From Marinomonas aquiplantarum (GTDB lineage Bacteria > Pseudomonadota > Gammaproteobacteria > Pseudomonadales > Marinomonadaceae), in NCBI RefSeq assembly GCF_003314975.1, contig NZ_QNRF01000002.1:186001-250000 (forward strand): 64,000 nt of DNA. The letters are read 5' to 3'. Position 1 is the stretch's first letter. Every line of letters starts with the position of its first letter. The notes below the pieces were generated by a model. It had not been told where the DNA came from. It did not search any database and saw nothing but the letters and a program-made list of their open reading frames with translations. Position numbers and translations under genes: made by a program. Positions 1-7,613 of the stretch are shown in pieces.

Positions 1-244
1 TGTCGGCCAAATTGAGCTCGATGACCCGAGCACCTACATTGGCGGTACGCGTCACCAAGCCTAATCCTTCTAGCTTGACGATAGCTTCACGCAGTGGGCC
101 TCGAGAGATGCCGTATTGTTTCGCTAGCTCTGGTTCAGAGATCTTGCTGCCTTGGGGGATGTCGCCTGTCACAATGGCATTGATCAATTGCTGAGCGATG
201 TCTTCAGACAGTGTGGCAGACTTTATCGGAACGATTTGGCTCAT
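1..244 (-). CDS. GntR-family (FadR-like) transcriptional regulator, N-terminal part
   Basis: Only the first ~81 residues lie in the window; the gene runs off the left edge. The reading frame gives a clear GntR winged helix-turn-helix, with the family signatures SEPELAKQYGISRGPLREAI and VKLEGLGLV at about residues 37-66. This subgroup usually carries a C-terminal FCD ligand-binding domain, which is outside the window. The N-terminus resembles the GntR regulators that sit beside methylcitrate-cycle (prp) genes in pseudomonads, but the targets are not visible, so the function is inference. Palindromes matching one motif lie in its own upstream region, which suggests autoregulation. Confidence 0.85.
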   Translation of the reverse strand, partial: MSQIVPIKSATLSEDIAQQLINAIVTGDIPQGSKISEPELAKQYGISRGPLREAIVKLEGLGLVTRTANVGARVIELNLAD

Positions 245-257
245 AGGTAAAATATCT

Positions 258-273
258 ATATTGTTGACAATAT
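258..273. promoter_or_regulatory. Candidate GntR operator 1
   Basis: ATATTGTTGACAATAT is a near-perfect inverted repeat 14 bp upstream of the GntR start codon. It shares the TTGT-N2-ACAA core with two further copies at 313-324 and 430-441. Its position between the regulator's start and its likely promoter suits autorepression. Confidence 0.55.
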
Positions 274-312
274 GTCTCTTTATAGTCGTATTTTTAGGGT
301 TTATCAAGATAC

Positions 313-324
313 ATTGTCGACAAT
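313..324. promoter_or_regulatory. Candidate GntR operator 2 (perfect palindrome)
   Basis: ATTGTCGACAAT is a perfect 12-bp palindrome in the spacer between the GntR gene and the DUF5062 gene. It is the best copy of the motif seen at 258-273 and 430-441. GntR/FadR proteins bind short palindromes of this kind as dimers. Confidence 0.6.
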
Positions 325-429
325 AATTGGAGGGATTAGTGTTTTTTCTTCTTTTTGATTGGTCTTTTTCTAGGGTGAAATGCCGGTTTTTTCACAATAC
401 TCTATTGGTTTTACTGGGTTTTATGTTTA

Positions 430-441
430 TATGTCGACAAT
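430..441. promoter_or_regulatory. Candidate GntR operator 3 (one arm imperfect)
   Basis: The sequence around TGTCGACA (432-439), followed by AT, repeats the core of the two upstream palindromes. It lies about 43 bp before the ATG of the DUF5062 gene, so the regulator may also control a rightward transcript. Confidence 0.45.
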
Positions 442-483
442 CTGATGCAACACCATTACCAGCAGCAAAAGAAGGTAAGCCAA

Positions 484-744
484 ATGAAAAAAATGAAAAA
501 TGAGGCGGCGCTGAGCAAAAAAGCCATTCAAGTGGGAGAAAAGTATGCCCTGAAACGTGGTTATGCTGGTTTCTCAGCGACCATGTCCGCTAATGAAAAA
601 GTGGAAGCAATTTATCGTTTGCTTGTGTTGGATAAATTAGTGGTGGCCCTGCCAGCGGATAAAGAAGATTTGCCAAACATGAAACATAAATTGGCTTTGT
701 GGATACAGAAAAACCTACCTAAAGATGACCCATTATTGCAATAA
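484..744 (+). CDS. DUF5062 family small protein
   Basis: An 86-residue basic protein starting MKKMKNEAALSK. It has the conserved core VEAIYRLLVLDKL and a C-terminal NMKHKLALWI segment that I recognise from DUF5062 proteins of Vibrio and relatives. No catalytic motif, signal peptide or membrane segment is visible, and no function is known to me. The frame extends upstream to 445, but those residues are low-complexity (Gln and Lys rich) and overlap the operator region, so the ATG at 484 is preferred. A GGTAAG stretch lies just upstream as a weak ribosome-binding site. Confidence 0.75.
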   Translation: MKKMKNEAALSKKAIQVGEKYALKRGYAGFSATMSANEKVEAIYRLLVLDKLVVALPADKEDLPNMKHKLALWIQKNLPKDDPLLQ

Positions 745-765
745 AGACATGTCGCATTGTATTAG

Positions 766-978
766 GTACAGCGGAAACGATTAGGGCGAGGCGGTAATGT
801 CAAAGATCACAACTCTGGATTGTTGAATCAAGGTCGTATTAATTGCTTAAGTGTCGGCGATGTGGCCTTGATGAAAGGCGATGATTGGCCGGCTTCACAA
901 GGCCGTGGCATGGTGCATAGATCGCCGTCTGCGAGCAGTGAACAGCCACGCCTTTTTCTCAGTTTGGACATGGTATGA
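766..978 (+). pseudogene. 3' remnant of a DUF1826 family gene
   Basis: An open frame of about 70 codons with no start codon at its left end runs from a TAG (763-765) to TGA (976-978). The translation contains the pattern seen at the C-terminus of DUF1826 proteins: LSVGDVALMKGDDW, then GRGMVHRSP, then RLFLSLDMV. The usual family length is about 200 residues, so the N-terminal two thirds are missing and the upstream DNA is occupied by the DUF5062 gene. I read this as a decayed gene left by a deletion. The family assignment is from memory of the motif pattern. Confidence 0.55.
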
Positions 979-980
979 CC

Positions 981-1706
981 TTACCAGTCGATTGCTTGAT
1001 GATTCCAATCCATATAGGCCGCTTGATTATCCATGGGAATGTTATTCATTAAATTGAGCAATTGTTGCGCGACAAAACTAGGAGTGAAAAGTTTGCCTTC
1101 CGGAACGGAGCGCTGAAAGGGTTGTGATAAAGGCGTGTCCGTAGTGCCAGGGTGAAAAGCGATTAACTTGACGTTTTTCGCGCGTCTGGCGTATTCAACT
1201 GCGGAGGTTTGAATCAGCATATTCAATGCTGCTTTGGAGGCGCGATAGCTGTACCAACCGCCCATTTTGTTGTCGGAAATACTGCCCACCCGAGCACTAA
1301 AGACTGCTACTTGTGTCGCTGTTGTGCCCTTTAATACAGGCAGTAGGGATTTTAGCCACAACATAGGTGTAATGCTGTTGGCTTGAAAGCTGGCAGCCAT
1401 TTGGGCGGCATTAACACTCTCTATTTTTCTTTCCGGTTGCATGGTGTCGTCGTGCAGTATGCCATTACAGATAAAGACCTTATGAATGTGGCCTTGCCAA
1501 GCCATCAGTTCTTGGCACACCTGTTCAATGCTTTCTTGTTGATAATCACAGGCTAGAGAGTGAACTTTGCTGGTGTTGAGTTGGCTGTTAGCGCCACGAG
1601 AGACCGCAGTGATACCGCTGCATGCTGGGTCTTGCTCTAACATTTCTATAATGGCTTGACCTATTGCGCTGCTGGCCCCGATTACTAACCCGTGAAAAGT
1701 TGACAT
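981..1706 (-). CDS. SDR-family NAD(P)-dependent oxidoreductase
   Basis: A 241-residue short-chain dehydrogenase/reductase. The N-terminus has the Rossmann glycine motif VIGASSAIGQAI (residues ~8-19). CNG at ~100 marks the second conserved segment. The catalytic Ser lies in VFSARVGS, and YSYRASKAALN supplies the Tyr-x-x-x-Lys pair at ~residues 154-158. AAGGAG stands upstream of the chosen ATG. Substrate is unknown; the divergent N-terminus and HPGTTDTPLS near the C-terminus resemble the C-factor-like SDRs. It is the last gene of a leftward run with the DCC and DUF3429 genes, a set often seen near photolyase genes in marine gammaproteobacteria. Confidence 0.85.
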   Translation of the reverse strand: MSTFHGLVIGASSAIGQAIIEMLEQDPACSGITAVSRGANSQLNTSKVHSLACDYQQESIEQVCQELMAWQGHIHKVFICNGILHDDTMQPERKIESVNAAQMAASFQANSITPMLWLKSLLPVLKGTTATQVAVFSARVGSISDNKMGGWYSYRASKAALNMLIQTSAVEYARRAKNVKLIAFHPGTTDTPLSQPFQRSVPEGKLFTPSFVAQQLLNLMNNIPMDNQAAYMDWNHQAIDW

Positions 1707-1721
1707 AACATGGCTCCTTAA

Positions 1722-2114
1722 TTAAAGGTCACAACGATCCGTTTGGCAGCTTTCGCAGCGTTTTTTTCCGCTTACAAAAGCGGAAATAGGATGACGGTAA
1801 CGGGCAAAAAACAGATAGGCTTTATCGGCAAATAAACGAACAACTGGCCATCTTAATATTTGCAACCATGGGTGCTTGTTAACCAGCTTCCATGCCGTAC
1901 AAGTAACGTCTAAGCCTTTGATGACTCGGCCATCATCAAGCTGGCCATGTAGTACTTGATCTGCCGCGATAGGGTCAATATGAGGAAAGCGTTGTTGGAA
2001 GTCATCGGCGTGTAAGTCTTCTAAAATAAGCTGGTTGTTGGTGTCAAACTTAGCCAAGCTCTTCATTTCGGCGGCACACAAAGGGCATTTGCCATCATAG
2101 AATATGGTTAACAT
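1722..2114 (-). CDS. DCC family thiol-disulfide oxidoreductase-like protein (DUF393)
   Basis: A 130-residue protein with the family-defining N-terminus FYDGKCPLC (residues 5-13), a CxxC-type motif within a thioredoxin-like fold. The C-terminus carries three more cysteines in CESCQTDRC, which is unusual and could bind a metal or form a second redox site. There is no signal peptide. The gene is 15 bp from the SDR gene and probably co-transcribed with it. A GC-rich hairpin, AGGCCGCA/TGCGGCCT (2134-2152), lies just upstream of its ribosome-binding site AAGGAG and lacks a T-tract, so it looks like a processing or pausing element rather than a terminator. Confidence 0.85.
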   Translation of the reverse strand: MLTIFYDGKCPLCAAEMKSLAKFDTNNQLILEDLHADDFQQRFPHIDPIAADQVLHGQLDDGRVIKGLDVTCTAWKLVNKHPWLQILRWPVVRLFADKAYLFFARYRHPISAFVSGKKRCESCQTDRCDL

Positions 2115-2185
2115 CTTGTCTCCTTGCAGGGGGAGGCCGCAATTTGCGGCCTTATAAAGCCTTACGCAGGAAAACGAAAATCAGA

Positions 2186-2632
2186 TTAGTAACTTGGGTA
2201 AAAAACCAATAGATGCAGTACGCAGACGATCAGCGTCAGCACAAAACGCATGGTCAGGTAAGGCGAATTTTCAGAATGGGTTTGTTTGGCAAATCTGGCT
2301 TCGCCCCAAAAGGTGCTAATGAAGCCTAGGAACAACAGCGCGATCGACAAAACTTGAATATCCAGCAACAGAGAGAACCAAGCCGCGACGGCAACCATAT
2401 TACTGGAGATCAGCAGGTAGACACTTAATGGGCTGGACTCGCGATGAACAAATTGTCCCCACAAGGTGCCGGACAAAAAGCTCAAGATGATGGCACCATA
2501 CGTAATGAACAAATATAAGCCCGAGCGATCGAAAAATGTTTGATTGGTCCAGCTTAAATAAGTCGCAAACAAGAAGGGAATTAACCCCATAGCGCCTAGT
2601 ATAAAAGTATAAGGTGAAGCGGAAGTTCGCAT
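2186..2632 (-). CDS. DUF3429 family inner-membrane protein
   Basis: A 148-residue protein made almost entirely of hydrophobic helices: about five segments, at roughly residues 8-28, 40-60, 70-90, 92-110 and 128-146. The GTLWGQFV stretch after helix 2 and WGEARFA after helix 4 match DUF3429. The function is unknown. It is probably the first gene of the leftward DUF3429-DCC-SDR operon, since the next gene upstream (glyS) points the other way. Confidence 0.8.
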   Translation of the reverse strand: MRTSASPYTFILGAMGLIPFLFATYLSWTNQTFFDRSGLYLFITYGAIILSFLSGTLWGQFVHRESSPLSVYLLISSNMVAVAAWFSLLLDIQVLSIALLFLGFISTFWGEARFAKQTHSENSPYLTMRFVLTLIVCVLHLLVFYPSY

Positions 2633-2760
2633 CTTTGAGACAGCCTTATGATATAAATGTGCAAATAAGGTGTATTTCTATCCTATTGTGCGTTTAATTT
2701 CCAGTTATATAACTCATGCAACTAAGATTTTACATTCCTTTAATCGGCTTTACATCGGCA

Positions 2761-2789
2761 TTGAGCGAATTACGGTCAAAGAGTACAAT
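2761..2789 (+). promoter_or_regulatory. Probable sigma-70 promoter of glyS
   Basis: TTGAGC (2761-2766), a 17-bp spacer and TACAAT (2784-2789) form a good housekeeping promoter. Transcription would start near 2796, giving a leader of about 77 nt before the glyS ATG. Confidence 0.6.
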
Positions 2790-2810
2790 GGGCGGCTATT
2801 ACTCCTCTTT

Positions 2811-2835
2811 GACACTCGCTTAGTGCTTGAGTGTC
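2811..2835 (+). promoter_or_regulatory. Hairpin in the glyS leader
   Basis: GACACTC (2811-2817) and GAGTGTC (2829-2835) pair perfectly around an 11-nt loop and are followed by an A/T-rich run, TATTATTTAA. It lies inside the predicted leader, 37 nt before the start codon. There is no T-box-like conserved sequence. It could be a weak attenuator or simply a leader structure. Confidence 0.35.
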
Positions 2836-2872
2836 TATTATTTAACGAATATTGCTTAAGGTGTGTTTAGAA

Positions 2873-4249
2873 ATGCCAGCTAAAACGATGGATGAACTCG
2901 TCTCCCTTTGTAAACGTCGCGGATTTATTTTCCAAGGCAGTGAAATCTACGGTGGTATGCAGGGCGCTTACGATTACGGTCCGTTAGGTATTGAATTGAA
3001 AAACAACCTAAAAGCGGCCTGGTGGCGTTCCATGGTTTATGAGCGCGATGATGTAGAAGGTTTGGATGCTGCGATTATCCAAAACAAACACGTCTACAAG
3101 TACTCGGGTCATGAAGACACGTTCACCGATCCTATGGTGGATTGCCATGAGTGTAAGTCACGTATGCGTGCTGACCACATGAAAGACATTAAAGTGTGTG
3201 ACAACTGTGGCTCTGCTGATGTGACTGAGCCTCGTGATTTCAACTTGATGTTCAAAACCAACGTCGGCCCTATGGTGAATGAAGAGTCTTACACTTACCT
3301 TCGTCCTGAAACCGCGCAAGGTATCTTTACGAACTTTAAAAACGTGGTGGATTCAACATCACGAGCGTTGCCATTTGGTATTGCGCAAATCGGTAAGTCC
3401 TTCCGTAACGAAATCACACCACGTAATTTCATCTTCCGTGTTCGCGAGTTCGAACAAATGGAATTGGAATTTTTCTGTAAGCCTGGTGAAGATGAAAAAT
3501 GGCACGAATTCTGGGTAGAAACCCGTAAGCAGTGGTGGTTGGATCAAGGTCTAGCAGAAGAAAATATCCAGTTTGAATATGTAACGGGTGATGACTTGGC
3601 GCACTATTCAAAATCGACTGTGGATATCTTGTACAAGTTTCCACATGGTTTTGAAGAATTAGAAGGTGTGGCAAACCGTACGGACTATGACCTAGGTTCG
3701 CACACCAAAGCACAAGACGAGTTCGGTCTTTCTGCGAAAGTGAAGAAGAACGAGCACTCTACTGCGAAATTGGCGGTACGTGACTTGGAAGCCAATAAGT
3801 GGGAAGTGCCTTTCTGCATCGAGCCTTCTGCAGGCTTAGACCGTGGTTTGTTGGCGGTGATGACGGAAGCCTATACAGAAGAAGAGCTAGAAAACGGTTC
3901 AACTCGTACTGTGCTTAAGTTCAAGCCTCATCTAGCGCCGATCAAAGTCGCTATCTTGCCATTGAAAAAGAACAAGCCGGAAATCGTCGCCTTAGCGAAA
4001 GAGCTGAAAAACAAGCTTCAAAAACTGGGCTTGGGTCGTATTCTTTATGAAAACACTGGTAACGTGGGTAAAGGCTACCGTCGTCATGACGAAGTGGGTA
4101 CACCGATTTGTGTTACCGTCGATTTTGATTCCATCGAAAAAGAAGGTGCACCTGTAACGGTTCGTGATCGTGACACTATGGAACAAGTAGTTGTGCCAGC
4201 TGCCGATCTTCCTGCCTATGTGATTAATTACTTCATCAACCAAGACTAA
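2873..4249 (+). CDS. glyS: Glycine--tRNA ligase, single-chain (homodimeric) type
   Basis: A 458-residue class II synthetase that charges tRNA-Gly. The sequence shows [12 protein letters not shown] near the N-terminus (motif 1 region), a zinc-ribbon-like insertion [10 protein letters not shown]...CDNCG (two CxxC pairs, ~residues 94-120), motif 2 with FRNEITPR, motif 3 with GLDRGLLAV, and a C-terminal anticodon-binding domain starting near [11 protein letters not shown]. This is the alpha2-type GlyRS of Gram-positives, Bacteroidetes, archaea and eukaryotes, not the glyQ/glyS alpha2-beta2 enzyme usual in gammaproteobacteria. An upstream in-frame TTG exists at 2852, but AAGGTG at 2858-2863 sits correctly for the ATG at 2873. 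Confidence 0.97.
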   Translation: MPAKTMDELVSLCKRRGFIFQGSEIYGGMQGAYDYGPLGIELKNNLKAAWWRSMVYERDDVEGLDAAIIQNKHVYKYSGHEDTFTDPMVDCHECKSRMRADHMKDIKVCDNCGSADVTEPRDFNLMFKTNVGPMVNEESYTYLRPETAQGIFTNFKNVVDSTSRALPFGIAQIGKSFRNEITPRNFIFRVREFEQMELEFFCKPGEDEKWHEFWVETRKQWWLDQGLAEENIQFEYVTGDDLAHYSKSTVDILYKFPHGFEELEGVANRTDYDLGSHTKAQDEFGLSAKVKKNEHSTAKLAVRDLEANKWEVPFCIEPSAGLDRGLLAVMTEAYTEEELENGSTRTVLKFKPHLAPIKVAILPLKKNKPEIVALAKELKNKLQKLGLGRILYENTGNVGKGYRRHDEVGTPICVTVDFDSIEKEGAPVTVRDRDTMEQVVVPAADLPAYVINYFINQD

Positions 4250-4275
4250 AATAGTCGGTTTATAAAGCAAAATAC

Positions 4276-4312
4276 AATGCCGTTACGATGAAAATCGTAA
4301 CGGCATTTTTGT
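4276..4312 (+). terminator. Rho-independent terminator between convergent genes
   Basis: A perfect 14-bp stem (4276-4289 with 4294-4307), a GAAA loop, then TTTTTG. It ends glyS. An A-rich left flank may let it work for the leftward gene as well. Confidence 0.9.
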
Positions 4313-4314
4313 TT

Positions 4315-5238
4315 TTAAAGAGTTAGTTTCCATTCTGCCAGCGCTTGAATGTGGCTGGGTTCAATACCGCAGCAACCGCCGATGATGTTCGTACCGAGTT
4401 GGTGCCACTTTTTCGCGAAGCCAAGGTATTCTTCTGGCGATAGATGACGAGACCCTTGTGTTGTTAAGTTGGCCTCATGGCCCTGCGATATAGGGATAAA
4501 ACTGTTGGCGTAAGCGCCTATGTTTAACGGTCTCTCGTACTTTTCTAACAAACGGGTGGTATCACGTATGGCTTGTTCCATGACTTCAGGTACGGAACAG
4601 TTAAAGAAAATACCGTCAGCGTTTTTTATTTGTAATGCTTTTGTCTGATCTGTTTGGGACAGTATGGCGTCTAGTGCAGCAGAGACGGATTCCCCAGAGC
4701 GCAATCTTGCCGTTTCTGCCAGTTCATCACTCAAAGTGAAGGCGTAATAACAAGGTTTTGTGGAATCCTTTAGCACGTCAGCAACGGCATGCGCTTCTTC
4801 AATACTGGCAATGGTTTCGGCAAGCCATAAGTCCACATATTCATCTTGTGCCGTAAACAGGGTTGTTAAAATGTCCAAGGCTTGTTGTTGTTCAAATAAG
4901 TCTGGTCGATAAGAGCCAAGAGGTGGTGGCAGTGAGCCTGCGACTTGAACTGGATGAGGTGCTTTGTTTGCGGCGTCTCTGGCTATGATGGCCGCCTGTT
5001 GGGCAAGCTCTGCACCTTGTTGGCGATAGCGTGATTCTCCAAGGTGAAAAGGCACACAGGCATAGCTGTTTACTGTGATTATTTCTGCCCCTGCTTGAAT
5101 AAAGTTCTCATGTGCTTGGGTAACATAATGAGGGGCTTCTAATAATGCTTGTGCGCTCCACAGTGGTTGTGAGAAGGGCGCGCCAATGCGCTTAAGTTCG
5201 CGGCCGATACCGCCATCGAGTAGGGTTACATTATTCAT
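4315..5238 (-). CDS. Homocysteine S-methyltransferase family protein
   Basis: A 307-residue zinc-dependent methyltransferase domain, the fold shared by MmuM, BHMT and the N-terminus of MetH. LLDGGIGRELKR begins the barrel. FFNCSVPE (~residue 214) and GGCCGI (~residues 288-293) supply the three cysteines that bind zinc and activate the thiol of homocysteine. The donor could be S-methylmethionine or S-adenosylmethionine; sequence alone does not decide. The length is typical of stand-alone MmuM-like enzymes. It is a single gene, convergent with glyS, with no visible partner for methionine or S-methylmethionine transport. Confidence 0.85.
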   Translation of the reverse strand: MNNVTLLDGGIGRELKRIGAPFSQPLWSAQALLEAPHYVTQAHENFIQAGAEIITVNSYACVPFHLGESRYRQQGAELAQQAAIIARDAANKAPHPVQVAGSLPPPLGSYRPDLFEQQQALDILTTLFTAQDEYVDLWLAETIASIEEAHAVADVLKDSTKPCYYAFTLSDELAETARLRSGESVSAALDAILSQTDQTKALQIKNADGIFFNCSVPEVMEQAIRDTTRLLEKYERPLNIGAYANSFIPISQGHEANLTTQGSRHLSPEEYLGFAKKWHQLGTNIIGGCCGIEPSHIQALAEWKLTL

Positions 5239-5590
5239 TACTGTCTTTTACTGGCCTAAATTTTATTAGCGCCATTCAACCATAAAGACAGAGAAAAGGT
5301 AATGAAACTTGGTCATGATTAGGATAATCCAGATCATCATCAGGCCCAAAGGACAATATGCTTTTATTTAGATACATCGGTAGAGGACTCGTCTCTGTTT
5401 GTTAAGGTGATACCTTGCTTAATTCGTGCTTAAGCATTGCGGACGATTTGTATATAAAAGTGTTGGAAGGTTTTAAAAATAAAGCCTCTTGCTGACTGGT
5501 GCCATCAAGAGGCTTTATGTCTCTGTATTAGAGTAAGGCGTTTATTCTTGAGGTCAAATTTGTTCTAAAACGGCCTTAATCTAATAAACG
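5239..5590. other. Intergenic region with no gene seen
   Basis: About 350 bp between two leftward genes. Its right part holds the terminator of the DUF1330 gene (5470-5518). The rest is A/T-rich, carries no credible open frame on either strand, and presumably contains the promoter of the homocysteine methyltransferase gene. Confidence 0.6.
5470..5518 (-). terminator. Rho-independent terminator of the DUF1330 gene
   Basis: A perfect 13-bp stem (5479-5491 with 5506-5518) around AAAGCCTCTTG, followed on the minus strand by ATTTTTAAAA. Confidence 0.8.
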
Positions 5591-5866
5591 TTAAATTAAG
5601 TGGAAATGGCACGCCATGCCTTGTCCTCGTAACGGAATCAAAGCTTGATAAGCAGGGCTTTCATACCAAGCCTTTGCACTTTCTCTATCAGGAAACTCAA
5701 TAATGGCTTTCATAGGATGTAAGGCATCGCCATGCAATACTTCAAGGGCTCCCTTAGCAATAAAATGACCATTAAAAGGGGCAAAAGTCTCTGCTGCTAA
5801 TGCACTGTATTCTGCGAGTTTATCTTTATCTAACGGGGTTAAGTCAACGACTACGTAACTGGGCAT
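5591..5866 (-). CDS. DUF1330 domain-containing protein
   Basis: A 91-residue alpha/beta dimeric-barrel-like protein. PSYVVVDL at the start, GHFIAKGA and the conserved IIEFPDRESAKAWYESPAY match DUF1330. Members are small cytoplasmic proteins of unknown role. The open frame starts at 5926, but an AGGAG precedes the ATG at 5866 and the extra 20 upstream residues do not fit the family, so the shorter form is used. It is divergent from a LysR regulator, a layout that usually means the regulator controls this gene. Confidence 0.85.
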   Translation of the reverse strand: MPSYVVVDLTPLDKDKLAEYSALAAETFAPFNGHFIAKGALEVLHGDALHPMKAIIEFPDRESAKAWYESPAYQALIPLRGQGMACHFHLI

Positions 5867-5957
5867 ATTGCATCTCCTGAATTGAGTTTGTTGACATAGC
5901 TTAGGGTTGTAATTGATAGTGGACAATATCCATTAAATTAACTTGTTGTTTAAATAT

Positions 5958-6884
5958 ATGAATACTGTGAAATTGGCTCCATTGCTGCTAATTTTTGTTG
6001 AAGTAGCGAACAAACGTTCTTTTACCGCCGCGGCTAAAAAGTTAGGCATGAGTAAATCGGCCATTAGTCAGCAGATCAAGCGTCTAGAGGAGTCGCTTGG
6101 TCATCAATTATTAATTCGGAACACAAGAGGCGTTGTCTTAACGTCGGCGGGTGAGCGTTTACTGGAGCGCAGTGAATTATTGAGCGAGCAGTTGAGTATG
6201 ACCTTGACTGAGCTGGACAGTGAAAAAGACCAGCCCAGTGGACACTTTAAGGTGTCGGTGCCACCTTTTTTTGAAAAAGGCATTGTTATACCAGCCTTGA
6301 AGCAATTGTGTTTAGAGTTTCCCAAGTTAACCCCAGAGGTGGTGGTGACTGAGAAGTGGCAAGATTTAATAGAGCATAATCTGGATGCAGCCATTTTTGG
6401 CGGTGACATCAAAAATTGCGATTATCGTGCTTTATCCATAGGCACAGTCTCTGAAGTGTTCTGTGCCTCCCCACGTTACCTGAAACAATACGGTGCCGTG
6501 ACTTCCATTAATAATTTGTCAGAACATAAGTACATAGGCACAGCTTGGCATCGTGCTAAGTTGCAGATTTTTTCCGATGACTATCGTCATGAGCAACGTG
6601 TTGCTGTACCACACAGCGCTAAGGTCAACACACTAACAACAGCGTTAGAAGCCGTATTGAACGATATGGGAGTCGCTTTATTGCCTGAGTTTCTTGCTAA
6701 TCCCCATCTGCAACAAGAAGGTTTAGTGAGAGTGTTGCCCGATTTAAGGGGGCGAAGCTGGCATTTTTACTTCTTGCATCAATATAAAGGTGAAAAGCCA
6801 GTTCACGTAACGCGTTTTTATCAGTTGTATCAACATTACTTCAACAAGGGCATTACCTCCTTTGAGCCTTCCACATCGATTTAA
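5958..6884 (+). CDS. LysR-family transcriptional regulator
   Basis: A 308-residue protein. The N-terminal winged helix includes SFTAAAKKLGMSKSAISQQI and the downstream LIRNTRGVVLTSAGERLL. A linker helix and a substrate-binding domain follow from ~residue 90 (GHFKVSVPPFF). The ATG at 5958 is chosen over a TTG at 5943. It is divergent from the DUF1330 gene with about 90 bp between start codons, where LysR proteins normally bind. The domain reads like the CrgA/DsdC-like branch that controls small oxidoreductase or unknown genes. The inducer is unknown. Confidence 0.9.
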   Translation: MNTVKLAPLLLIFVEVANKRSFTAAAKKLGMSKSAISQQIKRLEESLGHQLLIRNTRGVVLTSAGERLLERSELLSEQLSMTLTELDSEKDQPSGHFKVSVPPFFEKGIVIPALKQLCLEFPKLTPEVVVTEKWQDLIEHNLDAAIFGGDIKNCDYRALSIGTVSEVFCASPRYLKQYGAVTSINNLSEHKYIGTAWHRAKLQIFSDDYRHEQRVAVPHSAKVNTLTTALEAVLNDMGVALLPEFLANPHLQQEGLVRVLPDLRGRSWHFYFLHQYKGEKPVHVTRFYQLYQHYFNKGITSFEPSTSI

Positions 6885-6980
6885 CCCATAACAAAGTGTT
6901 CGTCATAAAATTGACTTTTCGATGTCTTTAAATAGCGTTATATTTTGTAACTGGTTTAAGGAAAAAATAAGGAGATCTAT

Positions 6981-7511
6981 ATGAAATTGGTTAAGAACGC
7001 GTTGCTCTTGGGGGTTCTGTTAGGATTAACAGCTTGTGCGTCCAAAATTGCAGTGCCTGATAATATGCCCAAAGCAGGTTTTACTGTAACCGTAACTGGC
7101 TTTATGGAAGACAGTAGTTTAATGAACAACGAATACGTTCGCATTGATATGAAGAATGCAGACGAAACTTGGGATGGCTATCATATCATTAAGCCCGATC
7201 AGACCAGCTACGAGCTTGATATTCCCGCTGATCAAGCCTTAACCATGGTAGTAAATTTGATGCAAGGAGGCGGTAAAATTGAGCTTTTCGGAGGTGGCGG
7301 CAGCTTTTCAGCGTCGTGCGGTATGATCATACCGATACAGGTTTCACCTGGTGATAAAGTGGATTTTGTCTTGAATCTTGAGCATGAAAGTAACGAAGAT
7401 AAGATTGCTGGTGCCGTCATTATCAGTGCTTGTGATGCCGTGTTGACCATTAACGATAACGCGCCTCAAAAAATGGTTGGGGAAGCGTCTTTCACGCAAC
7501 ACACACCTTAA
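6981..7511 (+). CDS. Predicted lipoprotein, function unknown
   Basis: A 176-residue protein with a lipoprotein signal peptide: basic MKLVKN, a hydrophobic stretch, then lipobox LTAC with Cys at ~residue 19. The mature part has few recognisable features: a glycine-rich GGGKIELFGGGGSF loop and one conserved-looking CGMIIPI. It is probably anchored in the outer or inner membrane, facing the periplasm. AAGGAG is placed well before the ATG. It stands alone with its own strong terminator. I do not recognise a family. Confidence 0.75.
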   Translation: MKLVKNALLLGVLLGLTACASKIAVPDNMPKAGFTVTVTGFMEDSSLMNNEYVRIDMKNADETWDGYHIIKPDQTSYELDIPADQALTMVVNLMQGGGKIELFGGGGSFSASCGMIIPIQVSPGDKVDFVLNLEHESNEDKIAGAVIISACDAVLTINDNAPQKMVGEASFTQHTP

Positions 7512-7520
7512 GCATGATAC

Positions 7521-7555
7521 TAAAAGAACAGGCCGCAGATCGGCCTGTTCTTTTA
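7521..7555 (+). terminator. Rho-independent terminator
   Basis: A perfect 15-bp stem, TAAAAGAACAGGCCG (7521-7535) with its complement (7541-7555), around a CAGAT loop. It ends the lipoprotein gene; the A-rich 5' arm supplies the T-tract. Confidence 0.85.
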
Positions 7556-7613
7556 TCTAATGTGCTTTTATATACTAGATAAAAGAATAGGGCATTCATT
7601 GGGAGCCAGCGAT

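Noticed and set aside
12..194. Plus-strand frame at the left edge
   Set aside because: It is antisense to the GntR coding frame, which has clear family motifs.
2670..2870. A short plus-strand frame before glyS
   Set aside because: It lies across the glyS promoter and leader, lacks a ribosome-binding site and has no family features.
2852..2872. Upstream TTG start for glyS
   Set aside because: Adds seven atypical residues and leaves the well-placed AAGGTG unused; ATG 2873 fits better.
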